A DNA stretch of 60,000 nucleotides. Origin: Tubulanus polymorphus (lineage: Eukaryota > Nemertea > Palaeonemertea > Tubulaniformes > Tubulanidae). The notes beneath the pieces were generated by a model. The model made no database searches. It had not been told where the DNA came from and saw only the letters and a program-made list of their open reading frames with translations. Position 1 is the stretch's first letter. Every line of letters begins with the position of its first letter. The position numbers were made by a program, and so were the translations under genes. Shown here in pieces: positions 44,644 to 58,932 of this stretch. The stretch covers positions 8,925,414 to 8,985,413 of the forward strand of contig NC_134034.1 of the NCBI RefSeq assembly GCF_964204645.1. Direction: 5' to 3'.

Positions 44644-46215
44644 GAAAACCCTAAATAGATCAAAAGATAAAATACCAACTTATAAATTTAGAATGTTAGC
44701 TAAAACATCTGAGAATTATATATCATTCCAATTTGGGTGTCTAAGATTTATAGATTCATATAGAGTTTTAAATATTTCATTAGATAACTTATCAAAATCA
44801 TTAGTTGATGATGAATTGAAAATATTAAAGCAACACTACCCAAATAATGATGATTTTCAATTAATGAGATATAAAGGAGCAATTCCATATTCATTTTATA
44901 AATCACATAATGATTTCAATATTACTGAATTATTGAAAGAACAATTCTATGATGAATTAAAAAATGAATATGTTAAAGATGAAGTATATAATAGAACATT
45001 GAATATTTGGAATCATTTCAAAATAGAAAATCATGGGCAATTAGTAGATTTATATTTAAAATCAGATGTATTATTATTAACCGATATATTCGAAAGGTTT
45101 AGAGATGTAAACCTAAAATATTTCAATATTGATCTTTGTCATTGTTATTCAAGTCCAGGATTATCATGGGATTGTGGATTAAAATTTACAAATATAAAAA
45201 TGGATTTGTTAACAAATATAGATCAATTATTATTATTTGAAAAATCTATAAGAGGAGGAGTTTCAGTTGTATTAGGTGATAGATATTTCAATGTAAATGA
45301 TAACCCCGGATATAAGTTATTATATATAGATGCAAATAATTTGTATGGTTGGGCAATGATGGAACCACAACCTTATGGAGTATTTGAATTAACTGAAGTT
45401 TTACAGAATGAAAATAATGATAAATTTGATTGGAAGAAAAGAATTCTAGATATTGCAGATGATTCAGATACTGGTTACTTCTTTGTTGTAGATTTAGAAT
45501 ATCCTGAACATATTAAATTTAAATCTAGAAATCTAGCTTACTGTCCCGAACATAAAACTGTAACTCATGAAGAATTATCAAATTATCAAAAAAGAATTAA
45601 ACCCGAAAATCATATTCATACAGAAAAGTTAATGGTAACTCAAGAAGATAAATATAATTATGTAGTACATTATAGAATGTTAAAGTTTTATTTGAATCAA
45701 GGAATGGTTCTAAAAAAAGTACATAGATATATTTCATTTAACCAATCTAAGTGGTTAGAAAAATATATAGATTTTAACACCAAACAGAGAACTAAAGCTA
45801 AAACTGATTTCGAAAAAGATTTCTTCAAGTTAATGAATAATGCATTCTATGGTAAGACTTGTGAAAATATCAGAAATAGAAATGATATTGAGTTAGTTAG
45901 TAATGGTAAAAGAATTAGACAATTAGAATAACCAAAAGTGTAGTAGAAAAGAATATTCATTTCAAAGATTACATCAATTGTATATTCAATGAAGAAGTTA
46001 GAAAACATAAGATGAGATGTTTAAGATCTGAAGATCATGAAATGTTTATTGAAGAAATTGAAAAGATAAGTCTAAACCCATTTGATGATAAAAGATATAT
46101 TTTAGATGATGGAATTCATACAGTTGCTTATGGTTGTAATTTAGATGAATACTTAAAATTTAAAAGATAAGAAACAAAAGAGAACGAGATAATGAAAAGA
46201 ATTCTAACGTGTTAA
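44644..46215 (+). pseudogene. PolB fragment, motif A intact, motif C deleted
   Basis: Matches residues ~585-977 of the element 1 PolB. It then jumps, with a frame change, at 45918-45931 to residues ~1130 onward, losing about 152 residues that include the motif C aspartates. Motif A here reads YIDANNLYG, retaining the catalytic Asp that element 1 has lost, and the three-residue stretch missing upstream in element 1 is present. Motif B (KLMNNAFYGK) is kept. A further TAA interrupts the C-terminal part at 46168-46170. It has neither the N-terminal half nor a start codon and is clearly non-functional. Confidence 0.9.
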
Positions 46216-46244
46216 TCAAATTTTAATAAAAATATGTTATTAAA

Positions 46245-46598
46245 ATGGAGAGTAAACAAGCACACAGTGAGAACAACAAAGTATTTCTAGGTAGAATTAA
46301 AGATATAACAAATGTAAAATCTGTAGATTATAAATTCAAAAAGTTAACAGAATTAACAATCCATAAGAAATATCTAATTACAAATAGTGTTACAGTTACT
46401 AATAACTATGGAGATAAATTAGTTATACACTTAGAATATGAAGGATTAAAAGGAAATACATATAAATTCAGAACATATTTACCTGATAGATTTCATAGAT
46501 TATCAAGTGAAGATCTAGAAGAATTATGTTCTGGAGATTTCTATTTCGTATACAAAGGTAAGAATGAAAAGGGGCACCATGAAATAGATTTCGAATAA
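46245..46598 (+). CDS. OB-fold-like small protein, element 2 copy
   Basis: An intact 117-codon copy of the gene at 36947-37300, with about ten amino-acid differences, mostly in the first 50 residues. The early-type leader (TTTTAATAAAAATATGTTAT) is preserved. It is the only complete gene in element 2, so it could still be transcribed, although its partner genes here are broken. Confidence 0.7.
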   Translation: MESKQAHSENNKVFLGRIKDITNVKSVDYKFKKLTELTIHKKYLITNSVTVTNNYGDKLVIHLEYEGLKGNTYKFRTYLPDRFHRLSSEDLEELCSGDFYFVYKGKNEKGHHEIDFE

Positions 46599-46617
46599 GA
46601 AAATATGTAAAATAAAT

Positions 46618-48726
<2,109 letters not shown>

Positions 48727-51366
48727 TCATTATGAGAATGCCGGTTTGCTAGCGTATCTATTTAACACCCGTATTGCTCGGGTTAGTTTTACTATCAACG
48801 GGTGGCGCTGTATGTAAATTTCACATAAATCAACGACTTTCGGCTATTAGCGGTACTTAAGACCACTTGAAAACATCATAGTCAATTACGGTAGTAGTGA
48901 ACATAAAAAGATACAGTACAAATATACAGTACGGTGTACAGTTAAGGACATGATTCCATAGCACCCATACCAGAGACATTTTGTTCAGACAAGGACTATT
49001 AGTTAAACACTAATCTTAATTTTCAGCAATTAACGATCTGGTGAATTAATTAGTGATTCGGTCTTTCGGTGGTTCGAGATAAAATGCCCGCAAAATAAGA
49101 ACCTAACGAACCAGGGCTGACCACAAATTGCCCAACAGATAAATTTTCGAAACGACACAATCCAATCATGTTTGGTAACAAATGTGGCGTGGACCATGGT
49201 CTTTTAACTGACCAATGCATGACCAGTACTGACCATATAGTAAATTATTTGTTTGCAAACAATTAAGTTGTTTGGTGTCAAATAACTAGATATGATGTGG
49301 GCATTAATCTAAAAATTGTTTAACTGACCAATGCTTGACCAGTACTGACCAGTTACCAGTGCTAACCAGAACCCCCATAAGTAATTTATATGTTTAGTGA
49401 ATCCTTCGTTGGTACTACTAGCTCTTACATTTAAATGTGTCGCTTGAAAAAGTCTTGTCCGATTTTTGTTGTATGTAGCGAGCTAACTTTGAAATTCCGC
49501 TAAAATGCATAAGATTTTTACGTAGGGTTTTGAACGAACAACGTTTCCATTTGTAATTGTAACGTGCGCATTTGAGCCTGTAACGTGCACATTTCACTCG
49601 CGTGAACGTGCGTATCGGTACCAACATGCGAGACTTGTCAAACTTTTACGATCAAGACTTTTAAACTGAACAAAGAAGATATCATATCATATTATATATA
49701 CGTGAATAGATGGAATGATAATGTAGTAGTTTTGATTGTTTCGTAGCTGCTGTCCACTGACCACAGATCAAAGCTAATTGCCTGATATGAAATATATTTT
49801 TGTTATAGAGATGTAGTAGATCAGTGAGAATTCAAACTTATGGTTAATTTTGAGTGATCACAACGCTAACCAATAGAGAAAGCTAAGGCCTAAGAAAAGA
49901 TGCATTAAGTATAACATATCTTTCAATATAATGATGAAGTATTCAACTGGCCATCACAACAATAGTTTGACTTATCTTATTGAAAAAACCGGAGTGTTAA
50001 TGGGAAAACCTTGAATTCGAAACAATTTCACACTCAATCGTTTACTTTGAAAACACAATTTGGATTTTGTGGACATGTATTTTTTTCTGCACCAAAAGCA
50101 TGAAGTATATTATCTTTGCTTGTAAAAATTTGAAATTTTGGGGAAGATTTTTGGCCTCGTTAACCTGTGAACACGTCCTTCGTATATTTTCTAAGACCGA
50201 CCCTTGAAATAATGCTGAGAGTTCCGAGGATAATTTTGGTAGGATGTAAACTTAGGCTGCTTCGTATCCGTGGAGGGTTGCTAATACACAATAATCATAA
50301 GTACCATGAGATTCGATAGAATATCGTTTTTCAATCATACGTACACGAATTATCGCGATATAAAGATAAATAATATGTTCATATACTTTTTACGTCTTAT
50401 ACTGTATATTTCTTTAGTAGTATAAATAAGGAGTGGATCAGCAGGCCACCTGAGACCATTCCACGATCTAAGGTCAGTTGCCAAAAGTTAGTAAGTTTAC
50501 CAGTGCGACAAACAGCTAGTGCAAATAGCTAGAAAAGGTAACAATAGTGCATTGGCAAACTTAGAGCAAGCGTACATTGGTTGTTTAGGTTTTTCGAAGG
50601 GGAGAATTTGTGGGAAAATTAATCATTACTGAGATATATCCGTGGCGAGCTTTTCCAGGGATTTAAAAAGTTGAGCTGTACACAAGGAATTTTGTGTAGT
50701 CCAATATCCGTGATTACCTCTGGCGTGGAGAGATACAATCTAAAACCAACCCTAGAGTCAAATATTTTACCACAATTTTTTATGATCAATAAAAAGATTG
50801 AGTAATAGACATTCAAACAGTATTATCTGAATTCCACTCCATTTTAAACTCATTCATCTCTTCACCAACTCCAACTTGTTGAACAGTCCACATTAAAATT
50901 AGGGACCACTATTCTTGCTCATCTACACTGGCTACCAATCTAACAAAGGATTATATTTGAGTGTTTGATGTTATAACAATATCAGACTGATGGATTCGGT
51001 TTCTACTTTTTAATTGAACATTTATATCACATATTGGGCATCATTTTTACCAGTATATATTGAATAACCTATCCATATATCATCTTCAATTTTATAAAAT
51101 CTGACTTTTGAGATGTCATTCAATCAATGCATTCACATGCGGTCGTCGCTTTCAATAGCCACCACGGACTGGCTCCTTATTATTTCTTTGGTGATACCAT
51201 TGGCGGACGATCCCACACGTTTCTTGCTCCAGCCCTAGAATGCTCAATATTCGTCATGAACCCCGATTTGAGTTTAAATTCAAAATACTCCTAAAACACA
51301 CCTGTTAACTAGATTACTCTAAAACACCTTTATGTGCAAGAATCAGTGAAATTGGCGCTTTATCAG
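48727..51366 (+). repeat. Large direct repeat, copy 1 (~2.64 kb)
   Basis: It begins TCATTATGAGAATGCCGGTT and ends GAAATTGGCGCTTTATCAG, both shared with copy 2 at 53261-56080. It differs from copy 2 mainly by point changes and lacks a ~161-base insert. A TATAAATA box-like word lies at about 50422. No conserved protein frame is convincing. It is either a segmental duplication or an unrecognised repeat family. Confidence 0.9.
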
Positions 51367-51575
51367 TTGTATTCATCTCGTACCCACGAATCTCGTATCG
51401 TATCCTATTAATGTGGAGACCCATCCTCGTAAAGAGAATGAATAGGCTCTGTTGCGTTCATATCATTTGATATGAGGCTACATGTCATCTTCAATTGAAA
51501 TCACGTTGTTTTTTTAAAGGGTGGGCGAGAATATATTCTTATGTTTTTGTTTCTCTGAATGTTGCTACTTAAGAG

Positions 51576-52994
51576 ACCCCTGTGAAGCTGGCTCCCGGTT
51601 CCCGGTTCCTTATTCGGCTCCCGATTCAAAATGCTATTGAACCGGGAGCCGAATCGGGAACCGGAAACCGGGAGCCGCCTACTGGTTCAGCTCCCGATTC
51701 AAAATGCTTTTGAACCGGGAGCCGAACCGGGAACCGGGAACCAGTAGCCGGTTCCCGGTTCCCGATTCGGCTCCCGATTCAAAATGATTTTGAATCGGGA
51801 GGAAATCGTCACACGCGTGGTGTTAATTCAGACGTCTCGATTAGCCTGGTGGCCGAGGTCAAGGTTGCACTCATTTCAGCAGACATAGTTACGTAATTAT
51901 GTTTACCTGCTGTCCGCAATAGAGTCGAATCGAATAAGTAGCCAGCTTCACATTTTGCAATTGAGACGTCTAAACAACCATCTTATCTCTGCGCCAATGT
52001 TAGTGGTCTCACTGTTTTACCATGCAGCCGTGGTAACTATTGGATTAGAATTTTGTGTGCGCTCTCATTTCAAGCTATTTTCGGTTTAGGGATGAGAAAA
52101 ATGTTCTTTTATGTTTTCTATGGAATTTGATAGATAGGAAAATATTAAGTTTAATAGAATATTGAAGTGATTGTTTTTTCATCTTCGACAATGGATTTAC
52201 CCTGCATGAAGGGTGATTTATACGGCGGGCAGAAAGCGTCTGTTTATTTTATATCTTACAATTTCATGGGCTTGCAGATATTGTTTTCTTGGGGATTCGA
52301 TAACTTTCGTTAGAAACTTCCTCTCTTCTTAACCCTTTCAGTGCTGACTAATCAATACCCTATAGCTCGGGAACAATCGATGGTTTATTGATTAAATGAT
52401 TAAAGAGGCGAATAACATATGAAGAAGTCGATTGGTGACGAGAAAAACGACCGAGCAATACGCACGTTCTTAAACCAAGTTATGTTATTAATAGACGCAG
52501 CTTACTGACGTATAGCTACATACAGCTGACCGCGAGTCTCGCGGTCGCATACGCAATCGTGTTTACACGTCTGGATTGGCTCGCGCCACACCTGGCGATT
52601 TCTTGTCAAGGTCGAGGTCGAGTTTGTTTATCAGCAGAGTAGACATAGTTACGTAAAATATCTGGACTACGGCATAGTGTATACCAGCGCCACCTGGCGA
52701 ATAAGTAGCCAGCTTCACATTTTGAATCGGGAGCTGAACCAGTAGCCGGCACCCGGTTCCCGGTTCCCGATTCGGCTCCCGGTTCAACAGCATTTTGAAT
52801 CGGGAGCTGAACCAGTAGCCGGCTCCCGGTTCCCGGTTCCCGATTCGGCTCCCGGTTCAAAAGCATTTTGAATCGGGAGCTGAACCAGTAGCCGGCTCCC
52901 GGTTCCCGGTTCCCGATTCGGCTCCCGGTTCAAAAGCATTTTGAATCGGGAGCTGAATAAGGAACCGGGAACCGGGAGCCAGCTTCACAGGGGT
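51576..52994 (-). mobile_element. Non-autonomous DNA transposon, short complete-looking copy
   Basis: Bounded by inverted termini ACCCCTGTGAAGCTGGCTCC and its complement ending CTTCACAGGGGT. Inside are the same subterminal tandem units and unique blocks as in 19956-21230, in the opposite orientation. The longer copy's 21.2-21.8 kb portion is missing, joined at about 51800-51812. No target-site duplication is obvious and there is no transposase. Confidence 0.85.
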
Positions 52995-53260
52995 CGTACA
53001 GTCACTGGCACGTACGGGTAACAACTTCGTACTTAAAAAATGGTATTGGCTACTAGGAACTCACGTACAGCGTTAGTAGGGAACTCACGTACGGTTAACC
53101 TGTGGAGATCACCATACAGCCACGTAAGTGTAACAACTACGTACTTACTGGTATTGGCTACTATATAATAAGACAAATAAATACCGGTACTGCGGAAGGC
53201 TTTCTTAGCTTCCACACTTCACAACCGAACCAACTGACCAACCAGTATATTTATTCCCAG

Positions 53261-56080
53261 TCATTATGAGAATGCCGGTTTGCTAGCGTATCTATTTAAC
53301 ACCCGTATTGCTCGGGTTAGTTTTACTATCAACGGGTGGCGCTGTATGTAAATTTCACATAAATCAAAGACTTTCGGCTATTAGCGGTACTTAAGACCAC
53401 TTGAACACATCATAGTCAATTAAGGTAGTAGTGAACATAAAAAGATACAGTACAAAGATACAGTACGGTGTACAGTTAAGGACATGATTCCATAGGACCC
53501 ATACCAGAGACATTTTGTTCAGACAAGGACTATTAGTTAAACACTAATCTTCATTTTCAGCAATTAACGATCTGGTGAATTAATTAGTGATTCGGTCTTT
53601 CGGTGGTTCGAGATAAAATGCCCGCAAAATAAGAACCTAACGAACCAGGGCTGACCACAAATTGCCCAACAGATAAATTTTCGAAACGACACAATCCAAT
53701 CATGTTGGGTATCAAATGTGGCGTGGACCATGGTCTTTGAACTGACCAATGCATGACCAGTACTGACCATATAGTAAATTATTTGTTTGCAAACAATTAA
53801 GTTGTTTGGTGTCAAATAACTAGATATGATGTGGGCATTAATCTAAAAATTGTTTAACTGACCAATGCTTGACCAGTACAGACCAGTTACCAGTGCTAAC
53901 CAGAACCCCCATAAGTAATTTATATGTTTAGTGAATCCTTCGTTAGTACTACTAGCTCTTACATTTGAATTTGTCGCTTGAAAAAGTCTTGTCCGATTTT
54001 TGTTGTAGGTAGCGAGCTAACATTGAAATTCCGCTAAAATGCATAAGATTTTTACGTAGGGTTTTGAACGAACAACGTTTCCATTTGTAATTGTAACGTG
54101 CGCATTTGAGCCTGTAACGTGCACATTTCACTCGCGTGAACGTGCGTATCGGTACCAACATGCGAGACTTGTCAAACTTTTACGATCAAGACTTTTAAAC
54201 TGAACAAAGAAGATATCATATTATATTATATATACATGAATAGATGGAATGATAATTTAGTAGTTTTAAATGTTTCGTAGCTGCTGTCCACTGACCACAG
54301 ATCAAAGCTAATTGCCTGATATGAAATATATGTTTGTTATAGAGATGTAGTAGATCAGTGAGAATTCAAACTTATGGTTAATTCTGAGTGATCACAACGC
54401 TAACCAATAGAGAAAGCTGTAAGGCCTAAGAAAAGATGCATTAAGTCTAACATATCTTTCAATATAATGATGAAGTATTCAACTGGCCATCACAACAATA
54501 GTTTGACTTATCTTAATGAAAAATACCGGAGTGTTAATGGGAAAACCTTGAATTCTAAACAATTCCACACTCAATTGTTAACTTTGAAAACACAATTTGC
54601 ATTTTGTGGACATGTATTTTTTTCTGCGCCAAAAGCATGAAGTATATTATCTTTGCTTGTAAAAATTTGAAATTTTGGGGAAGATTTTTGGCCTCGTTAA
54701 CCTGTGAACACGTCCTTCATATATTTTCTAAGACCGACCCTTGAAATGATGCTGAGAGTTTCGAGGATAATTTTGGTAGGATGTAAACTTAGGCTGCTTC
54801 GTATCCGTGGAGGGTTGCTAATTATTGATTATATACACAATAATCATAAGTACCATGAGATTCGATAGAATATCGTTTTTCAATCATACGTACACGAATT
54901 AACGCGATATAAAGATAAATAATATGTTCATATACTTTTTACGTCTTAAACTGTATATTTCTTTAGTATTATAAATAAGGAGTGGATCAGCAGGCCACCT
55001 GAGACCATTCCACGATATAAGGTCAGTTGCCAAAAGTTAGTAAGTTTACCAGTGGATAGTTAACATTTATAATGACAATTAAATTTTCATTGCTAAAATA
55101 ACTTTGTACTCTTTGACTCAAAAAGCAGAGAATTGAAAATTAATTTAAACTATCTTTGAGAAACGGGTCCCAGAGCTGTATCCTTTACTCCTGTAATAAA
55201 GGATGCAATCTATTTGCGACAAACAGCTAGTGCAAATAGCTAAAAAGGTAACAATAGTGCATTGGCAAACTTAGAGCAAGCGTACATTGGTTGTTTAGGT
55301 TTTTCGAAGGGGAGAATTTGTGGGAAAATTAATCATTACTGAGATATATCCGTGGCGAGCTTTTCCAGGGATTTAAAAAGTTGAGCTGTACACAAGGAAT
55401 TTTGTGTAGTCCAATATCCGTGATTACCTCTGGCGTGGAGAGATACAATCTAAAACCAACCCTAGAGTCAAATATTTTACCACAATTTTTTATGATCAAT
55501 AAAAAGATTGAGTAATAGACATTCAAACAGTATTATCTAAATTCCACTCCATTTTAAACTCATTCATCTCTACACAAACTCCAACTTGTTGAACAGTCCA
55601 CATTAAAATTAGGGACCATTATTCTTGCTCATCTACACTGGCTACCAATCTAACAAAGGATTAAATTTTAGTGTTTGATGTTATAACAATACCAGACTGA
55701 ATTATGGATTCGGTTTCTACTTTTTAATTGAACATTTATATCACATATTGGGCATCATTTTTACCAGTATATATGGAATAACCTATTCATACATCAGGTT
55801 CAATTTTATATAATCTGATTTTTGAGATGTCATTCAATCAATGCATTCACATGCGGTCGTCGCTTTCAATAGCCACCACGGACTGGCTCCTTATTATTTC
55901 TTTGGCGATACCATTGGCAGACGATCCCACACGTTTCTTGCTCCAACCCTAGAATGCTCAATATTCGTCATGAACCCCGATTTGAATTTAAATTCAAAAT
56001 ACTCCCAAAACACACCTGTTAACTAGATTACTCTAAAACACCTTTATGTGCAAGAATCAGTGAAATTGGCGCTTTATCAG
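53261..56080 (+). repeat. Large direct repeat, copy 2 (~2.82 kb)
   Basis: Second copy of 48727-51366 in the same orientation. The chief difference is an extra ~161 bases at about 55055-55215, between CCAGTG and CGACAAACAGC, with a small internal hairpin (TCCTTTACTCCTGTAATAAAGGA region). This is either a MITE insertion here or a deletion in copy 1. Confidence 0.9.
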
Positions 56081-57544
56081 CAATTTCTAGCAATTTGATA
56101 ATATCCTTCGAAATCTAAATTCTAAAAAGGAATCAGGCATATCTTCTTGTTTGACTAAATATGAACTCAACAACAAGTGACACTCCCTTCAAAAGCGCCA
56201 AAGTAAAATCATGTGTCGAGTGGAGATGATATTGTGTCAGAATTTCTTCAAAATCGGAGAAAATTGAATATTTTGAAAATAATCATTTTACATGTATGTT
56301 TAAATCCGTTATAACTGGAGCAATTTTCATGAAAAAATATCTATGGAATCAGCGAAATGTAATTAAGAAGAATTCTATGTTTAAAAAGTTATCAAAGACA
56401 TTTGAAAAAAGTTTTCTGAATTCGTCAACTGTTAAACTAGTAACAACCAGATGCGTTCCCATTTAATCACCGACCGCGAGCTGAGTCTATGTGCGATGTG
56501 CCCTACACTGAAAATCTCAAGTGCTATACAACCGGTTTTTTAGGTGCCTCTGAATGTCGGCCGTTAAAAAACTGACCAATTCCCATTTAGACAGGGCCTA
56601 CGTAGTTAGAGAAAATTCAAGATGTGTATATCGTGGGATACAGGCTCCATATTTCATGTGCGTTTGGAATTTAACCTTGTTTATAACGAAACACGCATGT
56701 ATTTATGCTATTTTAGATTTAAAAAGAGCGCACGAAAGTGTTTCATGAGACCCGCAAATAACGTCAAGTTATTCATGCATTTTTGATTTATATGAATAAA
56801 TTTCGCTTCGAAATCTTTAAATTTCTCAGGTGGATTATTTAATAAATTTACAACAGTCCATTATGGATTAGTTTGACGCCAATCGCTCTTTTAAAGATCG
56901 TTCTTTCTCGAAGAACGATTTTCTTAAAAACTTTGATTATGGCGAATCTTTTATGTGTCCGATAGTTAAACCTTCGGGTATTACACTAGAACACAAATTT
57001 TTAAAGATATTCATAACATACTGAAGGATATCACAGTTTATACCCGAAGATATGCAGTTGGATAGATCTTTTTGTTTCGATTCGCATGCGACAGTAAAAA
57101 CGGTACTTGATATGATATGTGAACTTCATCATTGATATTTTCTCTACTTGAATTCCAAAAAAGAACTGACAATGAAAAAGGGTTACAGCTGTGACTGATA
57201 TCACTCCAAATTTCAATTCCTATGAACACTTTCATATAAAGAAAACTATTAACGAAGCAGTTTTTAAAGGCGAAGAATCCGCGTTACCATCGCATTTTCA
57301 AAACGTGAAGGAATGTTTAATGCCTCGGTGACCACTGGTCTAGTACGCGATTTTCTGAAATAAAAGTGGCCAAGTCTAAAGAACAACTATTGTATCACAT
57401 GATTTCAAATATTAGGAACCCAATGCGTGTAATGATTTAATTAATTGGTATCGCGCAGATTGGTTGAAAGACGGGTGTTAGTCACCTTGTGATTTGATTG
57501 TTTTTCATGCATCGATTAATTAATCTTATTATAACTTATTTGTA
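56081..57544. other. Host DNA, nothing recognised
   Basis: No exon, RNA gene or repeat array was recognised. Small open frames have no domain content. Confidence 0.4.
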
Positions 57545-58020
57545 GGCGGTTCCACTTGGGCAGTGGTGGTCAGTGATGGTCAATTTATGAATTTCAATGG
57601 CGAATCCTTTCTAGTTTCACATCAAATGCGGTACCGGTATATCGTTCTTTCAAAAAGTTTCAATTGGTCAGTGGTGCGTGGTTAGTAATGGTCAATTTAT
57701 GAATTTTAATGGCGAATCCTTTCTAGTTTCACACCAAATGCGGTACCGGTATATCGTTCTTTCAAGAAGTTTCAATTGGTCAGTGGTGGTCAGTGATGGT
57801 CAATTTATTAATTTTTAATGGCGAATCCTTTCTTGTTTCACATCTAATGCGGTACCGGTATATCGTTCTTTCAAGAAGTTTCAATTGGTCAGTGATGGTC
57901 AATTTATGAATTTTCAATGGCGAATCCTTTCCAGTTTGACACCATAACGCGGTATATCGTTTTCATATTCGAGAAGTTTGAATTGGTCATTGGTGGTCAG
58001 TGATGGTCAGTGATGAATTT
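57545..58020. repeat. Satellite, ~115-bp unit, about 4 copies
   Basis: The phrase GGTCAGTGATGGTCAATTTA recurs near 57571, 57678, 57787 and 57891, followed by AATGGCGAATCCTTTC and GCGGTACCGGTATATCGTT. The last unit decays into GGTCAGTGATGGTCAGTGATG. It ends ~95 bases before element 3. Confidence 0.92.
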
Positions 58021-58114
58021 GCAATGATGATACCTTAGTAGTTTGAAAACAAACATTACATGATAGTAATTAGGAGATGGCGTTTTCAGGCCAGAGGACG
58101 AGAGGACGAGACAC

Positions 58115-58149
58115 CACTCATCACCACAAGTAATTTTTTTCCCTAATAA
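58115..58149 (+). promoter_or_regulatory. 5' module CACTCATCACCACAAGTAAT + T-run, copy 1
   Basis: Directly precedes the PolB stub start (T-run, CCCTAATAAATGGGAG). Identical 20-base cores recur at 58531 and 59017 (first base missing in the last), each ending at a start codon. The T-run plus TAATAAATGG part also resembles the virion-gene leader of element 1. Confidence 0.75.
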
Positions 58150-58353
58150 ATGGGAGACAGTGAGTTCCAACTAGAAAACAATAATGTCAATAAAAATCAA
58201 TATTATTGTCAATATTGTAAAAAATACATCGATAAATCTTACATGGAAAATGTTAGAAATTATATTGATTCATTAGAAATAAAAGATACAATTGAAATTT
58301 TAGAAATATTACGTAGTAAAATTGTGACACACATAAACAGTGAGTGCGCGTAA
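58150..58353 (+). pseudogene. PolB N-terminal stub: zinc knuckle joined to an internal segment
   Basis: 67 residues. An N-terminal C-x2-C knuckle (YYCQYCKKYIDKS) is followed by YMENVRNYIDSLEIKDTIEI, which aligns with the beginning of the element 1 PolB frame at 41004 (MEDVRKYINSLDNNEDIEI). The ~50 codons that separate these parts in element 1 (41145-41005) are absent. The frame then diverges and ends in GT-rich repeat sequence. It shows that the polymerase normally starts with a zinc knuckle that element 1 has lost. Not a functional polymerase. Confidence 0.7.
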
Positions 58354-58520
58354 CAACAGCTGTGTGTGGATAGATCGATACAGTGAGTCTCTACTGAGAA
58401 CGGTTATTAATGTGTGTGCTATTACTGTAGTACAGTGATTGCGTGTCAACTGTACCAGGATAAATAGATGCTGTGAGGCTTGGGTGAGAACGGTTAATAG
58501 CGTGCTTGTTATATAGGGGG
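58335..58520. repeat. Two imperfect ~100-bp tandem units
   Basis: GAGAACGGTTATTAATGTGTG near 58397 and GAGAACGGTTAATAGCGTGC near 58487, each preceded by CAGTGA- and GTGAG-type words. The composition is richer in G and T than the element. Confidence 0.6.
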
Positions 58521-58530
58521 AAGTAATCCC

Positions 58531-58565
58531 CACTCATCACCACAAGTAATTTGTTTTCCTTAGAA
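58531..58565 (+). promoter_or_regulatory. 5' module, copy 2
   Basis: CACTCATCACCACAAGTAAT then TTGTTTTCCTTAGAA directly before the ATG at 58566. It sets the start of the OB-fold-like gene, arguing against an alternative TTG start at 58551. Confidence 0.75.
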
Positions 58566-58892
58566 ATGGGAGATAGAAAAGCATTCTTAGCAACAATAAA
58601 TAACAGAATAAAACCAGCAAAAAAACAATTTGAAATAAAAAAGTTAGTTGATGTTACAAAAGAAATTGAACATAAAATATTGAAATTAGAAAAGATAAAA
58701 ACTAAATATGGAGAGAAAGTATCAGCTAATTTAAGCTACTGTAATGTTAGTACATCGCGAGAATTTAAAGTATTTTTACCCGATAAATGGGTTTCATTGA
58801 GTATGGAGGAATTGAAAGATTTAGTAGGATTTAAAATAATATATCATGGGAAAAATGAAGACGGTCATCATGATTTAGAAATTGTTGATTAA
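58566..58892 (+). CDS. OB-fold-like small protein, diverged element 3 copy
   Basis: 108 residues, intact. It shares KLVDVTKEIEHKILKLEKIK, TKYGEKVSANLSY, KVFLPDKWVSLSMEELKDL and KIIYHGKNEDGHHDLEI with the 117-aa proteins of elements 1 and 2, matching their YGDK, YLPDRF and GKNEKGHHEI blocks. The divergence shows element 3 comes from a different lineage. Constraint on these blocks supports a real structural core, presumably nucleic-acid binding. Confidence 0.65.
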   Translation: MGDRKAFLATINNRIKPAKKQFEIKKLVDVTKEIEHKILKLEKIKTKYGEKVSANLSYCNVSTSREFKVFLPDKWVSLSMEELKDLVGFKIIYHGKNEDGHHDLEIVD

Positions 58893-58932
58893 ATTTTAAA
58901 AAAAATAAATTAATAAAAATAATGAATATCTA

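Noticed and set aside
49418-54161. Small basic minus-strand frames conserved in both direct-repeat copies
   Set aside because: Conservation is expected from the recent duplication; no domain or splice support.
48727-56080. LTR retrotransposon with 2.7-kb LTRs
   Set aside because: The direct repeats lack TG...CA ends and a primer-binding site, and the 1.9-kb interior holds a DNA transposon and no gag or pol.
58551-58565. Upstream TTG start for the OB-fold-like gene
   Set aside because: The shared 5' module ends at the ATG at 58566, as it does for the two neighbouring genes.
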